From Archivesica marissinica (Eukaryota > Mollusca > Bivalvia > Venerida > Vesicomyidae): DNA of 64,000 nucleotides. The notes under the pieces are model-generated. The model was not told where the DNA came from. It was given only the letters and a program-made list of their open reading frames with translations, and did no database searches. Made by a program: the position numbers and the translations under genes. Location of the stretch: positions 29,517,563 through 29,581,562 of the forward strand of contig CM026400.1 in NCBI GenBank assembly GCA_014843695.1, given 5' to 3'. Positions 33,964-44,700 of this stretch are shown here, one piece after another (within the stretch, counting starts at the first letter, position 1; the number at the start of each line of letters is the position of its first letter).

Positions 33964-35300
33964 CAGAGGCCACGCTGTCAGTCACCACAAGAGCCAAATG
34001 GCGATTTTGCGATAGAAATGGCTCCTAAAATTTCAATTTGGCGATTTTCAGAAAATTGCACAAAAAATCGGCATAAATAACGTTTGAGCCATATTTTAAC
34101 CTTTCATATTTGACTGGTTTTATTTACCATTGACGACAGCGCTTTCCAGTTAAAGAAAAATCGATACACAGTCTGTGTTCGTTGTATCTTTGACTGGTTA
34201 CAATTTTTTTGCTCTGATATACGCTATCGATTGGCGAAACAATCGATTCACAGTCAAAACAGCTGTGTGCATGTGCTGGATGCATATTCCCATCATAAAT
34301 TGCAATCAAAACAAAACAAACTTGTAAATTAGCGGTATATGATCACACATTTACAGTTTTGTATAATGGGAATGATATGATAATTGAGGTCCTTTATGAA
34401 AACGGCAGTACTTGATCGGTGAAATGATGACATTGTTTGAAGATTATGTAAACATGATCGGATGACCGAATGACTATAACTTGTGTACATAATTCTATCA
34501 CGACTTCCAATTGAGGTCCTTTATGAAAACGGCAGTACTTGATCGGTGAAATGATGACATTGTTTGAAGATTATGTATTATGTGTTATGTTTTTCACAAA
34601 TAAGATCAAAGGTAGTAGTTGTGAAAAATATGATTTTCGTGTCCTCAACTATAAAAAGTGAATGAAACGTGTCCAAATCGCCGATAAATAAACTTTAAAA
34701 AAATCCAAATCGTCACTTGTCAAAATGGCTACTTTCGGTTTTAAATGTCCGAAATGGACTTAGTGAACGAAACCTAGACAGCCTGATGAAAATTTCCATT
34801 GACGGCCCAGACAAGTTCAACTTCAAATCGGCATTTGTAATGTGGTCCAAGAAGAACAGACGCATTTTGAACTGAATGTTGTGCAATTTGTTAGACATAG
34901 TGGATACTAATTGTACATGTATGTAATTCTGATGTATTTTTAAATTATTATGACCAAGAAAATAATTAAAGTTGTAAAAGTTCATTGGATTGTCTTCAAA
35001 AATGAATAGTATGCATGTCTTTTTGAGCTTAAAGTTCATTTGAAATGTAATCCTGTGTACATTGTAAAATAAACTTTTAGCCGTAACAGGTATGCATTCT
35101 TTCATTCTAATTTCTATATTAATACTTCTTCCAGAAAAAAACGGGCTAGAATCTCACCATTTACAAATAAAAATACCAACAAAATCAAACCAGGGAGGGT
35201 ACGACACCCCTCCCGAAGGGGACGACACCGCTCCCGCACACAACCCCATCTTTCAAACAGATAAGTGGCCCCAACTTTTTTCGGCCCAGTGTGGGCCCTG
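33964..35300 (+). mobile_element. hAT-like DNA transposon, copy A, non-autonomous
   Basis: The element starts CAGAGGCCACGCTG and ends CAGTGTGGGCCCTG, giving short imperfect terminal inverted repeats of the CAGGG type usual in hAT elements. An exact 5-bp direct repeat TGTAT flanks it (33959-33963 and 35301-35305). It shares nearly all its length with copy B at 51867-53385. A transposase C-terminus remnant lies near 34699-34875. About 55 bp of its own sequence (after ttgaggtccttta) occurs twice, at 34391 and again near 34510, separated by a scar ending ctatcacgacttcc. Confidence 0.85.
34699..34875 (+). pseudogene. hAT-type transposase C-terminal remnant (copy A)
   Basis: A 59-codon open stretch ends in TGA at 34873-34875 and is closed upstream by TAA. 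It contains NLDSLMKISIDGP, then a Phe-Asn-Phe segment, then MWSKKNRRILN. The LxxLMxIxxxGP plus KKNRR pattern resembles the very C-terminus of hAT-derived proteins of the ZNF862/KIAA1586-like group, as I recall them. The rest of the transposase is absent. The family call is tentative. Confidence 0.45.
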
Positions 35301-35403
35301 TGTATGCTACTGTATGTCCATTATATAGGACAGCCATTTTACCTATTGCAACCAATGATTATGCAATCAATAACGATCTATATCCCACCCCATAATTTCC
35401 TCT

Positions 35404-35647
35404 TTAGCTCTTTGCACGCTGAGTAAATAAAAATCACTCTTGCAAACAACATAAGACCCAGATCAGCCGTGTAACGCCGCATCTGATCAGGATCTATGCT
35501 GTTCAGCCATGTGATTTAGCTCCACTATCCGAATAGTTAACAGCATATAGCCTGATCAGATGGCACGTTCTGTGCCGTCCCGTCTGATCTGGCTCTATGC
35601 TGTTTGCAAAAGTGAGTTTTATCTGCCGCTAGCGGGCAAAGGGTTAA
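35404..35647 (+). mobile_element. TTAA-B MITE
   Basis: Starts TTAGCTCTTTGCACGCTGAG, ends CTAGCGGGCAAAGGGTTAA. Both hairpins are present, with CATATAGCCTGATCAGATGG and its partner clear. Confidence 0.88.
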
Positions 35648-36289
35648 ATTAAAATTTAGATATTAGAACTGTTCATCTCCACATCCTGTTATATGGGGAG
35701 GGGGAGCAGTGATGGGTATGCTAAGGGACCATTATGCTCTGCTGTTGCGGGGCGATACAGGGGTGGAGAGAAAGTTGGGGCGGGTGCAGCACAAACATAG
35801 CATCGAAATTACACAGATATCTGGAGTCTGTATATTCTCCAAAAAACAATCTTATTCTGCAGTATTACACCGATTTTCGATCGAGCCCCCCCCCCATCTT
35901 GCAAGCAACCTGCATTTTATGGCAAATCAAACAGAATAAATCAAGATGAGATAGACACTTAGTGCAAGGGCACAAGCTTAAATCAAGCAAAAAATATTCA
36001 ATGAATATTGCACACATAAAAATGATACCTAGATATCTAGAAATCAAAACTGCTGTTTGGTATTGATTAATTTCACACTTGTGATCCCATAAATCCCCAT
36101 CTCTAGTCATTGTGAATTGTCCACATAACTGGCAGTGCTGCTAAATATAGCTGTATTACGAGGAGACCTTAAATATTAACTTTGTACAAAATGTATGCTT
36201 TGTTGTTTTCAAATCAATGAAATCTTTTTTTTTTTAATTGTGGATGGAAAAATATAATTATCAAATTATGTAGGCCTGTTGTTTTTAAA
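35648..36289. other. intron 2 sequence without recognised features
   Basis: Unique-looking DNA. Short open frames here show no family features. Confidence 0.5.
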
Positions 36290-36535
36290 TTAACCCTTTC
36301 AACGCCACAGGCCTCTAAATAGGCTTATGAAAAGTGTAGATCCAGATGAGCCGGCTCGTGACGAGCCGTCTCATCAGGATCTGCACTTTTTTGCCAGTAA
36401 TAATTATTACTATTTTTAGATAAAATTACCTATTTTGATAAATGAACTGGTCCAAATGTAATTTTCTTATTAATTTATTGGTCTGAAAATATCATAGACC
36501 AGTCCATGTCAGTTACTTGGGGTTGAATGGGTTAA
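36290..36535 (+). mobile_element. TTAA-A MITE
   Basis: TTAACCCTTTCAACGCCACA to GGGGTTGAATGGGTTAA with an intact hairpin. Confidence 0.92.
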
Positions 36536-36565
36536 TGTAAATAGATATATGTATACGTGTACATT

Positions 36566-36892
36566 ATTATGGGTTTTTCTAAGAGCGGAATTGCAGGGCG
36601 CGCCGCCCTGCCTTCTTGCCGTTATACATTTTATATATATATACGTATCAACAGGTGCCTTCGTGCGGGCAGAAATATATAACTTGTCTGCCCATTTCAC
36701 CAATATGTACTGACTTACTGCCTCTATGATCAAGCACCGTAATTTAGTAACATTATCTAGGGGTAACCCCAAAATACCAATCCCGCACCTCATTGTGGCT
36801 CAAAATGCACCCCTTTTCTGACCCACCCTGCCCCTTTTCTGACCCACCCTGCCCTTTTTCTGACCCACCCTGCCCGTTTTGACACAATTCTA
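36566..36892 (-). mobile_element. M6 MITE-like element
   Basis: GGGTTTTTCTAAGAGCGGAA on the left, the GGCGCGCCGCCCTGCC block, and three units of CCCTGCCCCTTTTCTGACCC on the right. Confidence 0.72.
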
Positions 36893-36984
36893 ATGAAATT
36901 GCTGTTATTTCCACTGCTAGCCTGCCAGTGTTTGGAATGTGCTGCACACTTAAATACTCCAGCAAGTAATTATAGTTAGTGAGT

Positions 36985-37180
36985 GAGTTTAAACTTTATT
37001 TATTTTACAACGATTGCGAAGCAAGTTTTAACTTATATTAATCACTCTCGTTGGTGCGGGATGAAAGCGTGCGTATATGCGGTCATTCGTGTGGGGGAAA
37101 CCGGAGTACTCGGAGAAAATCCACCTGTCCGATCTGGCGACTACCATACAATCTCACATACTTCCCGATCCGAGGATCGG
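36985..37180 (-). mobile_element. SINE-3 copy, head truncated
   Basis: On its strand GGAGTACTCCGGTTTCCCCC and GTGATTAATATAAGTT are clear. The tRNA-like head stops near the CTCGGATCGG segment. Confidence 0.84.
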
Positions 37181-37445
37181 ACAGCCATTGGGCGAGTAAT
37201 GGATTAACGGTGCATGAGCACATATCAGGTACTGCACCAGGTTAAATATATTCATTACATTGTATACAGTTAAACCTGTGTTAGTGGTCACCTCTATTAA
37301 ACAGACAGATTGAAGATTCCCTATATGTTGTTTTACTATACGCTTGACCTCTATTAAACAGCCACCTGTGCTAAGCATCCACCTTCTGTGATTCCCTTCG
37401 CTGTCTGCTTTTAGGAGTAGGACAGGTTTGACTATACTATAGTAT

Positions 37446-37582
37446 ACTGAGCTTTGAAAAATTATTAATTGTAAATTACCTCCCTTTATGAATATTTCAT
37501 TACAAAATACCTACCAAGCTTTAAGTAATTATTAATTGTAAATTACTAAATTACCTCTCTTTATGAATATTCCATTACAAAA
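37446..37582 (+). repeat. about 70-bp tandem duplication
   Basis: TTATTAATTGTAAATTAC with CTTTATGAATATTTCATTAC occurs twice with small differences. Confidence 0.85.
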
Positions 37583-38194
37583 GGACCTTTCCATGTAACT
37601 TGTGTGGGGGCCTGCTGTTTTATGATCTGTTATATGTACACAAAGCCCCTAAGATTAAGTTCAATCAAACCTGACATTTGATGTCTCTATAGAACTGCAA
37701 TCCCTACTTGTGAGTAATCTAGCAACTTCTAATGGTGTCTTGTTAAATGAATTTAAAACTTAATATTTGAAAAGATCATCACTTAAAAATGTTGCAAAAG
37801 CAACCACTAGACAAAATTTGCATATTGCATAATGAATTCAAGGTTTTGTAATTCCATTTGAGACGGGGCAGTTTTCAGAATAAATATGGTAAAATATATA
37901 TAAAAAAATTCTTAAAAGCTATTTGAAGCCTCTTATATTTTGCCAGAATGCATCAACATTTTCCTCCAAGAAAATGCTTTAACTGCCTATGAGAGCAATA
38001 AACAACTAGCACTCTCAGACAAGCACAATATCCCCTCCCTTCCCCATGTACAGTACATTCCCCCATAATCACACTGATTTATTGTGGATCTGATAATCTT
38101 GTCAACTACTTGGAGAAATAATCCCAGTTTGATAACATTGGTATCTAGTCAAAATCTGTATCTTTTCACAAAGATGTGCATCATTATACATTTT
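37583..38194. other. intron 2 sequence without recognised features
   Basis: No family was recognised. Confidence 0.5.
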
Positions 38195-38625
38195 TTAAAA
38201 ATAGACTTCAGATATTTCATGTAAACAACATTTATTTTGGTGATCACCTGGATACCAAGGTCGTTTGAGCCCTGCCAGAGCCACGGACAAGATGTCCACC
38301 ATTCTAACACAGCATATAAAATGTTTAAAAGTCTTCAGGTATTTCATGTAAACAACATTTATTTCGGTGATCACCTTGGTACCGAGGACGTTTGAGCCCT
38401 GCCAGAGCCACGGACAGGATGTCCACCATTACACAGCATATAAAATGTTTAAACGTCTTCAGGTATTTCATGTAAACAAGATTTATTTCGGTGTTCACCT
38501 TGGTACCGAGGTCATTTTGAATCCTGCCAGAGCTACAGCAAATAAAATGTTTAAATAGTCTTCAGGTATTTCATGTAAACAAGATTTATTCCAGCGGTAC
38601 CGAGGTCGGTTGAGCGCTGCCAGAG
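38195..38625 (+). repeat. about 120-bp tandem repeat, four units
   Basis: CAGGTATTTCATGTAAACAA and GAGCCCTGCCAGAGCCACGG recur, with the third and fourth units shortened. Confidence 0.94.
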
Positions 38626-38850
38626 CCACGATGGTTGCGGCATGCATGCCCACCATGTATACAGTTATTCACTAGTGTGTAAAGATATATTATAGGATTA
38701 TCACGATTTCTAATTCTCTGGTCCATAGAATATCTGTGTGTGCAACAGTTTGAGCGCAGGATTAAGGGCGCGACTCCCTTTCTAAAATGGCCTAGTTGGA
38801 GCAGTGACTAGTATTTCTTTCTTCGCCCTTGTTCAGCATGTTATGCATGG

Positions 38851-39091
38851 TTAACCCATTCAACACCAAGTAACTCACATGGACTGGTCCATGATATTCA
38901 TAAACCAATAAATGAATCAGAAAATCACATTTGGACAAGTTCATTTATCAAAATGGGTAATTATGTCTAAAAATAGTCATATCACTGGCAAAAAGTGCAG
39001 ATCCTGATGAGACGGCTCGTCACGAGCCGGCTCATCTGGATCTACACTTTTTGTAAGCCTATTTAGAGGTCTGTGGTGTTGAAAGGGTTAA
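38851..39091 (-). mobile_element. TTAA-A MITE, inverted orientation
   Basis: Reads TTAACCCATTCAACACCAAG on the left and GTGGTGTTGAAAGGGTTAA on the right. Confidence 0.92.
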
Positions 39092-39699
39092 AGTTTGGGA
39101 GGACTGGAGGGCGAGTTTTGAAAATGAATCTGCCAATTTAAAAAATAATACATCTACATATCGGAGATATTAGGTCCTTACTTCTTCTCATATTGCCGTA
39201 CACATTTACAACAATTCTAATAAACAATCCTAACCAACTGTTGCTTTCAAATTAATACATTTATTAGCGCATTCAATTCCTAGAATTGTCTCATAAGCAT
39301 TCAATATTAAAAGCTTTATAGTTAACTTTCAGCATCAAATGTCGGTGAATACCTTCAGATGAGAATACCTTCAGATGAGAATACCTTCAGATAAATACAG
39401 AATTATTCGTCTCGCGGAAATTGTTACTGTAATTTACATTGTACAAATGTACCATTTATGGTTAATCGTGAAACCGGAATATTAAAACCTTTTTCAAGCA
39501 ACAATAAACCCGTTCATCTGTAGAATTCATCTAGCAAAAGATCCGCCATTATGAAACTTGAGTTTGTTCTGCATTTATCTATTAACAAATACATTGTGCG
39601 TGCTAATAATTTATCAGAATTCAAATAATTACGATGATCACCTGACAGAAAATCAATGCTAAGTGCTACACAAGCATTTGGAACTTTTTATATATATAG

Positions 39700-40086
39700 T
39701 TAAAGCGACACTACATCGGTGAAAACGCAAATTTATACAGAATGTAATTTCCTATTATATGGTATAATTTTTCCCCAAAATAGTTTCCTCAAAAACTGAG
39801 TATTTCAACTAATAAACAAACGTATACATGGTTTGTTTACATAACAAAATAATGTAAATAGGGTCTTCATCCATGCGTAATGCAATGCGTTTATCCTGAA
39901 TAACACGATACATGGTACAGATTTATTGTTATATGATATCCTACTTTCAATTTTGAAAGTTTGTAGACCACAAAAACACTGTTTATTGATTCAATGTTAG
40001 TGTTCCAAAGTATTCGGAAGAATTTGTAGTAGCAACGCATTTATACGTGCATTTTATTTGCTTTATGCGATGTAATGTCGCTTTAA
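39700..40086. mobile_element. M7 MITE with TTAA ends
   Basis: TTAAAGCGACACTACATCG at the left and CGATGTAATGTCGCTTTAA at the right form a 19-bp terminal inverted repeat with one mismatch. The interior is AT-rich and non-coding. Only one copy was seen. Confidence 0.82.
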
Positions 40087-40530
40087 GAACAAAAGTTTTA
40101 TACAGGTATTTATCTGGACGAATGGGAATTTATGTGATAAGAATTACTGCTATGTATTCGTATTACAGGTATTAAAATTGTCCAATTGTTTTCAGGGAAC
40201 TAGTTCCAAGCTTTCACTGGTGTGCGTATAGAAATACAGACGCGAGCTGGAATCCAGAAATGGCCAGGTCAATCTATTTACGTAGTTGGAATTTTGCAAC
40301 ATCATTCCTTCTATTACATATTTATATAGTCAATAACAAGTATTTCCAGAGGAAAGGAGAGGAATTAATATAAGTTTTCTGAAAACTTGTTTTCCAATCC
40401 AAACCATTCACAATTTATGTAATTTGTAACATTTTTGTGCTATACATGTAAATTTATTGGAATAAATACTGTTTAAACCAAGTATTTCCAGATTAAATAT
40501 TATGTAACGACAGACCAAATTGTCCCATGT
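40087..40530. other. intron 2 sequence without recognised features
   Basis: A SINE-tail-like GGAATTAATATAAGTTTTCT segment occurs near 40361. Otherwise nothing was recognised. Confidence 0.5.
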
Positions 40531-40532
40531 TG

Positions 40533-40770
40533 AAGTCGTGATAGCGCAGTGGATGCGCGTTCGCTTGAGGTGCGAAAGGTCCGGAGTTCAAACCCCGCTG
40601 GAGCCGTTACGATTGTGCCCTTAGGCAAGGCATTTAATATCCACATTGCCTCTTCTCTCTCCTTCATGGCGATGGATTCCATCAGGAATGAGGTCTCGAG
40701 AGTGATTAATATAAGTTATAATAACTTCTTTCGCAATCAAGCTAAAATAAATTTGCATAAACTAAATTGT
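40533..40770 (+). mobile_element. SINE-2, full length
   Basis: Best copy: head GAAGTCGTGATAGCGCAGTG, B box GGTCCGGAGTTCAAACC, body GTGCCCTTAGGCAAGGCATT and CCATCAGGAATGAGGTCTCG, tail GCAATCAAGCTAAAATAAA. Confidence 0.92.
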
Positions 40771-40788
40771 CCCATTAGAGGCTAGAGC

Positions 40789-40935
40789 TCTGGTTCAAAC
40801 ACAGACAGGTACCCAGGTAGAACCACTGACCCTACATCGAGCCATTGGATAAATTCCGCACATGTATGAAATAATCCAAACTGCAGATTAGTAGGGCATC
40901 AAACCCAAAGCTGTGAGTGGCAAATAACCACTGGC
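40789..40935 (+). repeat. D4 dispersed repeat, diverged
   Basis: GTAGAACCACTGACCCTACA and AACCACTGGCCTATGATG fit D4 loosely. Confidence 0.6.
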
Positions 40936-40966
40936 CTATGATGCTAACAACTTTACAAAATATTAC

Positions 40967-41211
40967 TTAACCCATTCAACACCAAGTAACTGACATGGAC
41001 TGGTCCATGATATTTTTAGACCAATAAATTAATAACAAAATTACATTTGGATCAGTTCATTTATCAAAATGGGTAATTTTTTTTCCTAAAAATAGTTATA
41101 TTACTTGAAAAAAGTGCAGATCCTGATGAGACGGCTCGTCACGAGCCGGCTCATCTGGATCTACACTTTTTTGTAAGCCAATTTAGAGGTCTGTGGTGTT
41201 GAAAGGGTTAA
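40967..41211 (-). mobile_element. TTAA-A MITE, inverted relative to 28862-29102
   Basis: Reads TTAACCCATTCAACACCAAG to GTGGTGTTGAAAGGGTTAA. Left flank CAAAATATTAC and right flank ACTGTGGGAAGATAGGCAGG are shared with the oppositely oriented copy at 28862-29102. Confidence 0.92.
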
Positions 41212-41227
41212 ACTGTGGGAAGATAGG

Positions 41228-41507
41228 CAGGTTCATTCTAGGTCAGAATTGTTGGGAGAAGTGAGAAAGCGCGTGATCGCTTCCTTAAATGGTGTTCTTT
41301 AATATACTTCTGCAAAATAGGGTTAAAATGCACAGTACAACCATTAAATACAACATTTGAATAGAAGGAGTGCTTTATAATACTAGACAAAATTTTGTTT
41401 GAAAATCTTTTTTCTTTTTTTTTTAGGGAGAAGTGGGGCTCCCAGAGGGCGCAGTCAGGTCCCTAGGGCGACAATTTTGCCCACATCGCCCTCTAGAATG
41501 ATCCCTG
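41228..41507 (+). mobile_element. CAGGG MITE
   Basis: CAGGTTCATTCTAGGTCAGA to CTCTAGAATGATCCCTG, placed after the TTAA-A MITE exactly as the copy at 29119 is. Confidence 0.88.
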
Positions 41508-41946
41508 AATTGCTATCAACTTCGCCACAGCCACAGAAAAGAGATCTATCCAATCGGGGAACTGAAGTTTGGAAATGTACCGTAAACTGTGAAAATGTAA
41601 ATTGACAAGTTGATGTGGCCAGCTACATGTACATGACTATTGTAGTGTCTAGGAATATTTGGTGTGAATAGACGAGCTAACGTAGCAGCTCTAAATCTAT
41701 TAGGAGAGACCCCGTTTCAAGAAGGATTGACTGACTGGGATGATTCCGACATGGCCACGACATAAACTCAAAATAGCGATATATATATAGTACAGGATTG
41801 TGAGTTCATTTGTAGGCATAAACAGTGACGTCAATTCATTTTCGCATGGAAAATAACAAAATGGCGATTTGTAAATTTCAAAAGAGATAAATAAAAATAT
41901 TGCCTCCATCCAAGTTATGTTCATAATCCTACGACTATCAACAAAT
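41508..41946. other. intron 2 sequence without recognised features
   Basis: Nothing was recognised. Confidence 0.5.
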
Positions 41947-41947
41947 T

Positions 41948-42324
41948 AAATACAGTTCTGCAGATATAAAATAAGGTTCTGCATATATAAAATACGGTTC
42001 TGCAGATATAAAATAAGGTTCTGCATATATAAAATAAGGTTCTGCAGATATAAAATAAGGTTCTGCATATATAAAATACGGTTCTGCAGATATAAAATAA
42101 GGTTCTGCAGATATAAAACAAGGTTCTGCAGATATAAAACAAGGTTCTGCAGATATAAAATAAGGTTCTGCAGATATAAAATAAGGTTCTGCAGATATAA
42201 AACAAGGTTCTGCAGATATAAAACAAGGTTCTGCAGATATAAAACAAGGTTCTGCAGATATAAAATAAGGTTCTGCAGATATAAAATAAGGTTCTGCAGA
42301 ACAAATAAAATACGGTTATGCAGA
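41948..42324 (+). repeat. 21-bp satellite, about 17 units
   Basis: The unit is aaggttctgcagatataaaa then t. The period is a multiple of three, which explains the long NLILYLQ/CRTLFYI frames. Variants with CATATATAAA alternate at the left end. Confidence 0.97.
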
Positions 42325-42737
42325 TATGCGGAACAGACTGTCAGTATGAGGCGTTTATTCTCACGCACAAAATATTTTCGTTTCATTACGATAATATTTT
42401 TAATAAAACAATAGTAATTGTTAGGAAAGGACAATTAAGACCCATGGGTTTATATCCTACGCTTATAAACAATACCTCCCTCAGGGCAATCAACACACAA
42501 AACCAGAGAAATATTCAACACAATCAATCAACTACCTGACAGCTAGGTATAATTTGCCCCAGGGTACTTGGGGAATTTTTTTATCCACTGTACATCTTTT
42601 CTTATCAAAAAAGATAAGACATCTATATATAGGAACAATACCTTTTTTTATTTATAAGTGAACAGTCAGCAACTCAGCATAACATCCGAGTCATGCTGAT
42701 GGAGCATTCGATGCACAGTCTACTATTTAACCCTTTG

Positions 42738-42925
42738 TGTCACTGTGGCATCCGTGGTTCATTGGTAGAGCATCGGATTTATCGGGTTCGATACTCCAGT
42801 CAGGCCATGTATGTAGTGTCATTGAGCGCACCTCACACACATTGCTTAGTACTGGTTAACCGCTTAGGTTGGTTAAGCCTTTCCAGGAAAACATGTCTAG
42901 GTCCCCATTTATTGTTAAATTAAGC
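42738..42925 (+). mobile_element. SINE-5, tRNA-headed retroposon
   Basis: Head GGTTCATTGGTAGAGCATCG and B box GGGTTCGATACTCC. The body contains TTGCTTAGTACTGGTTAACC and AGGAAAACATGTCTAGGTCC. The anticodon arm is partly deleted compared with 45680. Confidence 0.85.
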
Positions 42926-43021
42926 CAAATATGTTTGCCAATTCACAAAATTTAGAGCCAGTATTTGTATGTTGTCACAGCGGGAACCCTGAGTCATGCT
43001 CCCCACCCGTACTGCTGATAA

Positions 43022-43068
43022 GCATTTTCTCACTTCTCCCAAAAATTATGACCTAGAATGAGCCCTGT
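43022..43068 (-). mobile_element. CAGGG MITE end fragment
   Basis: CACTTCTCCCAAAAATTATG then ACCTAGAATGAGCCCTG. Confidence 0.7.
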
Positions 43069-43187
43069 GATTCTGACGGATGGACACACAAACATTGTGT
43101 ACGACCTTGTATTCAAATGTTTATTTAATGGTCATAATGTTTATTGAAATACATAAAATTACAACATTCAATGATGCAGTCACTCAT

Positions 43188-43310
43188 TTTCAATTCAACA
43201 TCTTTCAATTCACTTAACATACACATAGATTTCAATACAATTAACATACAATGTACATATCTTTCAATTCAATCAACATACAATGTACATATCTTTCGAT
43301 ACAATTAACA
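43188..43310 (+). repeat. short about 31-bp tandem repeat
   Basis: CATATCTTTCAATTCAATCA then ACATACAATGTA recurs about four times with substitutions. Stray units continue to about 43515. Confidence 0.85.
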
Positions 43311-43389
43311 TATTATGTTATATTTCAAGTTTTACGCCTGCATCAGCACCATTTTGGGCTATATCGCCAATGGGCAGTTTACCTAACAA

Positions 43390-43475
43390 CACCTTTCCTG
43401 GGCAGGCTCCAGCGGTTAACCAGTACTTGGGTGCACCAACCTCCGTAACTGTAAGAAACTGCCAACTTTTTCATA
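43390..43475 (-). mobile_element. SINE-4 tail fragment
   Basis: On its strand AAGTTGGCAGTTTCTTACAG, ACTGGTTAACCGCTGGAGCC and TGCCCAGGAAAGG match the body at 8510-8560. It ends 132 bp from pbx exon 2. Confidence 0.65.
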
Positions 43476-43548
43476 TCTTTCAATACAATTAGCATTCACA
43501 TCTTTCAATGAAATGAACACATATGGACAGTGATTACACACAAACCTA

Positions 43549-43830
<282 letters not shown>

Positions 43831-44131
43831 CTACATAATACTCCCAACACTCAGACGCGAGTATGACAGGGAGGTGAGTGTCAGGGACAGTGGTTAAAAA
43901 TCTCAATTAGTGAGATAGAGTGTTAAAAAGAACTGATTACTAAGGTTAAAAAAAAACATACATCATGTTACATGAGTTGTACCGTGGCCAGCCACTCAGC
44001 TGGACTGTACATAGTAGGGGAGGCCATTCCAGAGACGTATTGTTCGAGGGGAAAAAATAGTTTATATGGTAATGGGTTCTGGACTGAGGAGTTCAGGTTC
44101 CTTGTATGTGTTAGGTGGTTGTGTTAGGTGG

Positions 44132-44224
44132 CAGGGATAAGTTTAGAGGGCGATGTGGGCGAATTTGTCGTCCTAGGGACCCTGACTTCACCCCTTGTGG
44201 GCCCCACTTCTCCTAAAAAAAAAG
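44132..44224 (-). mobile_element. CAGGG MITE fragment inside a GTTAGGTGGTTGT repeat
   Basis: CAGGGATAAGTTTAGAGGGC to GGGCCCCACTTCTCCT. TTAGGTGGTTGTGTTAGGTG lies on both sides. Confidence 0.75.
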
Positions 44225-44397
44225 AGTATTAGGTGGTTGTGTTAGGTGGTTGTGTTAAGTGGTTGTAGTCGGCACATACCAAATTATTTTTGATTTTATA
44301 TATTTTATACAATAATAGACTTTAAATATCGCCCGCCTACGTGTCACCCGCCCGCCTACGTGTCACCAGTTCCGTCATTAACAGGATCTGGACGTAA

Positions 44398-44700
44398 ATT
44401 ATTCCCTCAAAATAGGGAAGGACATAGGGGAAAAGAGGCAGTGGGTCACAAAATGGGCAGGGTGCATTTTGAGGTGCAGGAGTGCACGAGGGGGCATTTG
44501 GGGGTGCAGGGTTAGTGCACGAGGGGGCATTTGGGGGTGCAGGGATAGTGCACGAGGGGGCATTTGGGGATGCAGGGTTAGTGCACGAGGGGGCATTTGG
44601 GGGTTACAAAAGATGCAGTAGGGCAGTACATACATGTATTGGTCAAAATGGCGGACGAGTTTGAGCGTATATACATAATGTTGTATATTCTTTATTGTAA
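44398..44700 (+). mobile_element. M6 MITE-like element with 33-bp tandem repeat
   Basis: AAATGGGCAGGGTGCATTTT matches other M6 copies. Between 44476 and 44608 the unit tgcacgagggggcatttggg then ggtgcagggttag repeats four times. The right part matches 530-560 (GCAGTACATA, GGCGGACGAGTT). Confidence 0.75.

Noticed and set aside
34713..35105. Minus-strand frames of about 125 codons repeated at 52789-53160
   Set aside because: Both lie in the hAT-like element and are antisense to the transposase-like remnant; their similarity follows from the element being duplicated.
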